From Chitinophaga pinensis (GTDB lineage Bacteria > Bacteroidota > Bacteroidia > Chitinophagales > Chitinophagaceae): 27,812 bases of DNA. The stretch lies in contig CAMBGO010000005.1 in assembly GCA_945866165.1 (NCBI GenBank), positions 1 through 27,812 on the forward strand. The letters run 5' to 3'. Of the stretch, positions 22,762 to 27,812 are shown piece after piece; position 1 is the stretch's first letter, and every line of letters starts with the position of its first letter. A program made the position numbers and the translations under genes. Under the pieces are notes generated by a model. The model was not told the origin of the DNA and ran no database searches. It was given only the letters and a program-made list of their open reading frames with translations.

Positions 22762-25700
22762 TTAAACCCTTGGGGGAATCATTTTATATATAACTGGCGT
22801 TACCACCCTTGATAGCAGTGTTGAACTGATCAATCCTCCAATCATTACAATTGCTAGCGGTGCAATTAATGGGTTGGTTGAAAGTGCAATTGGCAAAAGG
22901 CCACCGATAGCAGTCAGTGTAGTTAATATAATGGGAAGGAATCTCACTTCTCCAGCTTCCTTAATTGCTTCATTTAATTCCATTCCTTGTTTCCTTAGTT
23001 GATTGGTAAAATCTACCAGCAGAATCGTATTCTTAACTTCTATGCCTGCTAACGCTATAATTCCTATAGTAGCAACAAATGAAAGTGAATTACCTGTAAA
23101 TAATAATGCCAACACCGCACCAACAATACCCAATGGTATCACCGATAAAACGATTAGTGTGCTTTTGAAAGTTCCAAATTCCAATACCAATACAGCAATA
23201 AAAAAGAATATCGTTACAATAATGATTTTACCAAAACCTGCAAATGACTCATTCCTGCTTTCTAGCTCTCCACCCATAACGTAACTGTATCCATCGGGAA
23301 GTTTCATTTTCTCCATTTCTTTGATTACCCTATTGATTAGGTCATTATTTAATGTTCCTTTTTGAGCAAAAGAAGATACAGAAACAGTCCTGTTTTTATT
23401 GATATGATTGATTGTTAGTGGAGAAGTTTCTAGTTTAAGTGTTGCAACTTCTGAAAGCGGGAATGATTTTCCCGAAATATTATTTACGTATAAATTGTTA
23501 AATACTTCTATGCTTGGATCTCCAGCATGAGCTTTAGACACCCTGATATTGTAATCATTACCATTATCGTCAGTAAGTTTGCCCATGTCTAATCCTACTA
23601 CAGCCATCCTAACGGCTTTGTCAATATTCACAGTTGGTATGCCTAGCATACTTGCCTTTTCTTTGTTAATATCAACCCTAATATCTGACTTTAGATTTTT
23701 TACAGGATTGTTTATATAAATTGTTCCTGGCATTCCAGTCAGCATATTTTCAACTTGCATTGAAAGATTGCGAAGGGTATCTAAGTTTTCACCTAGCAAC
23801 CTTATCTCAACAGGTGCTACTACAGGCGGCCCTTGTTCAAAATTTTTAACTTCTACTCTTGCTCCAGGGAATGGAGTCCATTTTTTTCTCAACTCTTCAA
23901 TGATCTCTAATTTTCTATTTGAATTTGTATTATTCTTCAGCTGTATAAATAATTGTGCTTGATCAGCTTGTTCATTTTTTGGAATGATATTGTAGTAGAT
24001 TCTTGGATTTCCCTTTCCTACATTACCAGAAATAAATTCAACTTCGTTGATGCTTTTTAATTCCTTTTCGATTTCTTTTGAAATTGAATCCGTGTATTTA
24101 AGGTTTGATTGAAGTGGTGTAATGATGTTAACGATGAATTGAGGTTTTTCTGATTCGGGAAATAAGCTGAATCCAATAACAGGGAAAAGAGAAATCGCTC
24201 CTATAAATAGGGATACTGCAATTAATATAGTTGCAATTGGTTTAGCAAGTGCTGCTTTTAAAAAGGGGGCGTAACTTTTGTGAATGATATGTTCCATTGA
24301 TTGCAAAAACATATTCCCTTTTGATTTTTCATGATGGTCCTTCAGAATCCTACTGGAAAGAAATGGCACAACAGTAAGGGATACCAATAATGAAGCAAAA
24401 ATTGAAAAAATTACTGCAAGAGGAAGGCTTCTAATGAATTCGCCCGACGCTTCTGGCATGAATACCAATGGCATAAATGCAATAATCAAGGTAACAGTAC
24501 AACCCAAAACAGCTTTTCCAATTTGACCTGTTGCTTTTAAGGCTGCATCCTTTTTTGAGTATCCTTCTCTTAGCCATCGTTCAATATTTTCTACTACAAC
24601 AATGCTATCGTCTACCAATAGTCCAAGTGCAACAACGAATCCGACAATACTTAATTGATTCAAATTATAACCAAACAAGTTTAAGAGTACAATACCAATG
24701 GCGAGTGAAAGCGGTATGGATATCATCACAACCGACGAGGCACGTATTCCTAATGGAAGCAATGTTAATAAAACCAAGAGTATTGCAATCAAAAAGTCTT
24801 TTGCAAGTCCACCAAGTCTTTCATTAACATTTTCTGCTTGATCAAAAGGTATAATCATTTCTATATTACCGGGCAATTTCTTTTTATACGCTTCTAATAC
24901 TGGTAAATATTCTTTCTGGGTTTTTGATATATTTTCTCCACCCTTTTGCGCAGCTGCTACAAAAAGACAACGATTACCATTTAATCTTGTGATGTGCTTC
25001 TGTTCATCAAAATCAAAGTTGATATTGGCTATATCTTTTAATAAAATATTTTTCCCTTGGTAGCTAAATACAATTGTATTCTTTATTTCCTCGATGTTAT
25101 TATAGTTTCCACTGGTTTTGATATTGAATGATTTGCTATTTTCTACTATGCTTCCGCCAGGAATATTTGCTGCTTCACTTTTTATAGCATTCATTACCAT
25201 ATCTGAACTGATATTCATGCTTGCCATCCTATCTAATTCAAGATCAATTCTAATGAGCTGTTGGGGCAGACCAAATATCTCAACATTTTTTAAGGAAGTG
25301 ATTTTTTCTAATTCATCCTGAAGCCCCTCAGCAGCTTTTTTTAAAGATAACCTTGATGCATTATTTGATACAAGCGCAACCTGAATTACGTTAACAGTAG
25401 TCGGCGAAATTTTCTGTACTTCTATTTTTGCGATTTCTTTGGGGAGCTCCTCTCTAATACTGTTGATCTCTCTAATCAGTTCGCTGTATTTTTCATCAAC
25501 ATCGCTACCAAATTTGTATTCAACGTTGATCACAGCAAGCCCATCACTAATGGTGGACCGTATTCTCTTGATATTTTCCAACGCATATATCTTCTTCTCA
25601 ATCGGATTGATCACCAATTCCTCCATGTCGCTAGGACTTGTTCCAGGGTATACAATTATAATAGGATATTGTGGTGAATTCATGTCCGGGTCCTCGGCCC

Positions 25701-25800
25701 TTGGCATGTCAATGATTGTTACAATGCCCAATACGATCACCATGAGAAACATGATGAGGGTGAATTGGTAATTCTTTACAGCGTAATCTGAAATTCTCAT
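22762..25800 (-). CDS. RND efflux transporter permease subunit (AcrB/HAE1-like)
   Basis: Inner-membrane proton-driven pump of a tripartite efflux system, 1012 residues, typical length. TM1 starts at about residue 11, and the porter-domain entry DMPRAEDPDMNSPQYPIIIV and YPGTSPSDMEELVINPIE is characteristic of the family. TM4 carries the paired acidic relay Asp397-Asp398 in GLLVDDSIVVVENIER, and TM10 the partner Lys923 in GIEVKNTILLVDF, so proton translocation residues are intact. The two halves repeat the same layout (large periplasmic loops at about 35-330 and 545-840). The DD/K pattern is closer to the HAE1 drug type than to the metal-exporting HME type, but substrates cannot be read from sequence. 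It starts 11 bases after the adaptor gene and is the last gene of the outer-membrane factor, adaptor, permease operon. Confidence 0.94.
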   Translation of the reverse strand: MRISDYAVKNYQFTLIMFLMVIVLGIVTIIDMPRAEDPDMNSPQYPIIIVYPGTSPSDMEELVINPIEKKIYALENIKRIRSTISDGLAVINVEYKFGSDVDEKYSELIREINSIREELPKEIAKIEVQKISPTTVNVIQVALVSNNASRLSLKKAAEGLQDELEKITSLKNVEIFGLPQQLIRIDLELDRMASMNISSDMVMNAIKSEAANIPGGSIVENSKSFNIKTSGNYNNIEEIKNTIVFSYQGKNILLKDIANINFDFDEQKHITRLNGNRCLFVAAAQKGGENISKTQKEYLPVLEAYKKKLPGNIEMIIPFDQAENVNERLGGLAKDFLIAILLVLLTLLPLGIRASSVVMISIPLSLAIGIVLLNLFGYNLNQLSIVGFVVALGLLVDDSIVVVENIERWLREGYSKKDAALKATGQIGKAVLGCTVTLIIAFMPLVFMPEASGEFIRSLPLAVIFSIFASLLVSLTVVPFLSSRILKDHHEKSKGNMFLQSMEHIIHKSYAPFLKAALAKPIATILIAVSLFIGAISLFPVIGFSLFPESEKPQFIVNIITPLQSNLKYTDSISKEIEKELKSINEVEFISGNVGKGNPRIYYNIIPKNEQADQAQLFIQLKNNTNSNRKLEIIEELRKKWTPFPGARVEVKNFEQGPPVVAPVEIRLLGENLDTLRNLSMQVENMLTGMPGTIYINNPVKNLKSDIRVDINKEKASMLGIPTVNIDKAVRMAVVGLDMGKLTDDNGNDYNIRVSKAHAGDPSIEVFNNLYVNNISGKSFPLSEVATLKLETSPLTINHINKNRTVSVSSFAQKGTLNNDLINRVIKEMEKMKLPDGYSYVMGGELESRNESFAGFGKIIIVTIFFFIAVLVLEFGTFKSTLIVLSVIPLGIVGAVLALLFTGNSLSFVATIGIIALAGIEVKNTILLVDFTNQLRKQGMELNEAIKEAGEVRFLPIILTTLTAIGGLLPIALSTNPLIAPLAIVMIGGLISSTLLSRVVTPVIYKMIPPRV

Positions 25801-25811
25801 TTTACTTGGGA

Positions 25812-26855
25812 TTACTTTATAATCTTGATGGGTGATTTATCATTTAGGTATGCGTTACCTGTTGTGATGATGGATTTGATGCTATCAAGGCCTCCAGTGA
25901 TCAATACATTACCATTTACAATGTCTCCGATGGATATCTTAATTTTTTCAGCTGTATTATCTTCCCTTGCAATAAACACATATCCTTCGCCTGCATTTCC
26001 ATCAAGTATTGCATCGTATGGTACCAGCCATGCTTTTGTAGAAGCAGAAGGCATGATTTTTGCTTTACCGAATGTACCTGAAGCAATGCTTAGATTTATT
26101 TTTTCTATTGGTTCAATGATAAGCCACATTGATCCTGTAACCTGGTCTGCTGATTCAGATTTTCTTGAAACAGTTGCAGCAATTTCAGTCTCACCTGCAA
26201 TGATAGTTGCTTTATCTTTTTTTGATATTGATGCCCAATCTCTGTCACTAACCGCTACCTTCAGTAGCCATTGTTGATTGGATGCTCCATTAATTTGAAA
26301 AGCGGGACTTCCAGGAGCTATTACTTGTCCTTCATTGATGAATTTTTTTAATATGAAACCATTTTTATTGGCTCTTATTTCAGAAAATCGTTCATTGAAT
26401 TGTGCTGTTTTCATTTGTTGCTCTGCAATGTCAAGTGCTGTTTTGCTATTTTGTAGTTGCTCTAGTGTTGCTACACTGTCACGAAATAGATTTTCTGCAC
26501 GCATATTATCACGCTTTGCCTTTTCTACAGCAATCTTTGCTTGCTGAACCTGCGCTTTGATTTCAGTCATATTCAAGGTTGCAATCAATTGACCTGCTTT
26601 GATTGCATCACCTTCTTTAACAAAAACATTTTCAACTATACCTCCTGTTTTGAAGGAAAGTATCGTTTCATCTTCAGTTGTAAACAATCCTGATGTTTCA
26701 ATGATGGTTGATACCTGCTCAGATATAACCGGTATTACTTTCACTGGGATTGTATCATTTATTACTGCCGACTCAACTTTTTTTTCTTCACCACATGAAA
26801 ACAAGGAAACTGTTATTGAGCATATAGTTAAGATCTGAATAAATTTCATGTTCAT
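25812..26855 (-). CDS. RND efflux periplasmic adaptor (membrane fusion protein), lipoprotein
   Basis: Bridges the RND permease and the TolC-like channel. I choose the ATG at 26855 (347 residues), one base past the stop of the upstream gene; an in-frame ATG at 26885 would overlap that gene by 29 bases, and one at 26849 is also possible. A lipoprotein signal with lipobox LFSC places the mature protein as a lipid-anchored periplasmic protein. Order of parts: barrel-sandwich half (ETILSFKTGGIVENVFVKEG and DAIKAGQLIATLN, about 60-95), alpha-helical hairpin (about 100-155), second lipoyl half (IRANKNGFILKKFINEGQVI), beta-barrel domain, and membrane-proximal domain (AWLVPYDAILDGNAGEGYVFIA). The hairpin is short. 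Tight spacing on both sides indicates one operon. Confidence 0.92.
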   Translation of the reverse strand: MNMKFIQILTICSITVSLFSCGEEKKVESAVINDTIPVKVIPVISEQVSTIIETSGLFTTEDETILSFKTGGIVENVFVKEGDAIKAGQLIATLNMTEIKAQVQQAKIAVEKAKRDNMRAENLFRDSVATLEQLQNSKTALDIAEQQMKTAQFNERFSEIRANKNGFILKKFINEGQVIAPGSPAFQINGASNQQWLLKVAVSDRDWASISKKDKATIIAGETEIAATVSRKSESADQVTGSMWLIIEPIEKINLSIASGTFGKAKIMPSASTKAWLVPYDAILDGNAGEGYVFIAREDNTAEKIKISIGDIVNGNVLITGGLDSIKSIITTGNAYLNDKSPIKIIK

Positions 26856-26856
26856 T

Positions 26857-27812
26857 TTATTTCGATTGAATGTTAAATGATGCAATTTCTCTTTCGTATT
26901 CTGCAGCTGCGATTAGTACTTTAAATAGATTTATGTTTTTCATTTGACTTGCATTCATAAATTGACTTCTAGCATCCACTGTTTCCAAATATGTATTGAC
27001 CCCTTCACGATAACCTCTATCTATAAGTCGTTGGTATGTTTCTGCGGTTTCAATTTGTTTTAGGGAGACATTATAATTTTGAAAAGCTGTTTGAAGGTTA
27101 TTCTTAGCAATTTTTTCAACGAGGTTGAGTTGCTGTGTTGTTTGCTTCAGGTTATTTTGGCTGAGTGTAATATCGAGTTGAGTTTGCTTGATTTTATATT
27201 GATTCCTTTTTCCAGTGAATAGTGGAACATCGAGCTGTAGTCCACCTAGATAATAGGCAGATTTATTGTTGAATTCCCAAGACTGTGATTGTGAACCAAG
27301 GTTGAAGTATCCATTTAGTTTTGGGTACCAAAAATGCTGATTCATTTTAAGAACTGTTTTGTTTAATTCAACCGCCCCCTCCAAAAATTTTAATTCCTCC
27401 CTTTGGCTAATATTACCAGAGGAGTTAATCATTTCATTGAATGCTGTTAAAGCACTTTCTTCATTGTAGGCGGCATCTATTTCCATTTCAAGATCTCTAT
27501 TGAGAAGAAAGTTAAAAAACAATTTCGCAGATTCAGACTGCTTTTTAGATTCATTGAGTTGTGCATTGAGCATGCTGATTTCAGTTTCAGACCGAAGTAT
27601 GTATGCAGGCAAGCCTTTCCCATTTGCCATCAATTTTTCATTGGCTCTTTTACCCTCTATTGCAAGTTGCAATGCATTTTGAACGATGATGGTGGCTTTA
27701 AGAGATGCCAAATAATTAAAGTATGCCACTTTGGTACTTTTGACCAATTCACGTTTGTATGCATTCATGTCTCTTTGTTGCAGCTGCAATTGCTGTTCCT
27801 GGATCTCTCTGT
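26857..27812 (-). CDS. TolC-like outer membrane efflux protein, 5' end outside window
   Basis: Partial gene: the frame stays open to the right edge of the window, so the signal peptide and first part are missing and about 318 C-terminal residues are visible. The sequence is mostly long amphipathic helices (for example about 27789-27400 and 27200-27000) with short beta-strand segments such as KLNGYFNLGSQSQSW and YLGGLQLDVPLFTGKRN. The latter is the DVPLF-x-G pattern of the outer-membrane efflux protein family. It forms the outer-membrane exit duct of a tripartite pump. It is the first visible gene of the operon and its stop is one base from the adaptor ATG. A TTG at 27787-27789 is internal, not a start, because coding continues upstream of it. 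Confidence 0.9.
   Translation of the reverse strand, partial: REIQEQQLQLQQRDMNAYKRELVKSTKVAYFNYLASLKATIIVQNALQLAIEGKRANEKLMANGKGLPAYILRSETEISMLNAQLNESKKQSESAKLFFNFLLNRDLEMEIDAAYNEESALTAFNEMINSSGNISQREELKFLEGAVELNKTVLKMNQHFWYPKLNGYFNLGSQSQSWEFNNKSAYYLGGLQLDVPLFTGKRNQYKIKQTQLDITLSQNNLKQTTQQLNLVEKIAKNNLQTAFQNYNVSLKQIETAETYQRLIDRGYREGVNTYLETVDARSQFMNASQMKNINLFKVLIAAAEYEREIASFNIQSK

Noticed and set aside
22762..25800. Heavy-metal (CusA/CzcA) RND pump
   Set aside because: The TM4 motif GLLVDDSIVVVENIER is of the general drug/HAE1 type, and no metal-binding Met/His clusters or metal-resistance neighbours are visible.
25825..26277. 150-codon open frame on the plus strand
   Set aside because: Antisense to the efflux adaptor gene, whose protein family is clear; no independent support.

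Overview
The window looks like a chromosomal stretch of an AT-rich member of the Bacteroidota, probably a Chitinophagaceae/Sphingobacteriia-type bacterium. Supporting signs are a type IX secretion C-terminal sorting domain (gene at 21273), a stand-alone TonB-plug/macroglobulin-like protein (17765), many secreted hydrolases with short signal peptides ending near AQ/SQ/GQ, start sites without clear Shine-Dalgarno sequences, and TAnnTTTG-like -7 promoter elements. The genus cannot be read from the sequence. No rRNA, tRNA, CRISPR array, insertion sequence, phage gene or integrase was seen, and no gene-free stretch exceeds 300 bases.

Layout. Bases 1-450 hold the 3' end of a penicillin-acylase-family gene. 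Bases 459-6750 form a minus-strand cluster transcribed right to left: GH95 alpha-L-fucosidase, dipeptidyl peptidase IV (S9B), and single-chain Fe-S L-serine dehydratase. A divergent spacer (6751-6885) separates it from a large plus-strand secreted sortilin/BNR beta-propeller protein (6886-9765). Bases 9771-15177 are a second minus-strand pair: a secreted GH2 beta-galactosidase whose stop codon is one base from the start of a kinase/PLP phospho-lyase fusion (hydroxylysine-kinase-like domain joined to an ETNPPL/PHYKPL-like lyase). A divergent spacer (15178-15290) leads into a four-gene plus-strand cluster (15291-21057): DapA-family deaminase/dehydratase, alpha-ketoglutarate-semialdehyde dehydrogenase, a macroglobulin/TonB-plug protein, and a beta-lactamase-fold serine hydrolase. 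Next come a 215-base spacer with a putative terminator and an 11-bp inverted repeat, a T9SS cargo protein (21273-22724), and a convergent tripartite RND efflux operon (27812-22762; outer-membrane factor partial, adaptor, permease).

How the genes may work together. The middle of the window reads as amino-acid salvage from (glyco)protein. The DapA-type enzyme plus the semialdehyde dehydrogenase matches the last two steps of 4-hydroxyproline catabolism (to alpha-ketoglutarate). The kinase/phospho-lyase fusion matches 5-hydroxylysine catabolism (phosphorylation, then elimination of phosphate and ammonia). DPP-IV frees X-Pro dipeptides, and serine dehydratase deaminates serine. Hydroxyproline and galactosylated hydroxylysine occur together in collagen, so the coupling of a secreted beta-galactosidase to the hydroxylysine-type fusion suggests a collagen/gelatin glycopeptide salvage locus. 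This is an inference. The 4-hydroxyproline epimerase and D-hydroxyproline oxidase are not in the window, the fusion could act on ethanolamine instead, and the DapA/dehydrogenase pair could belong to a sugar-acid route.
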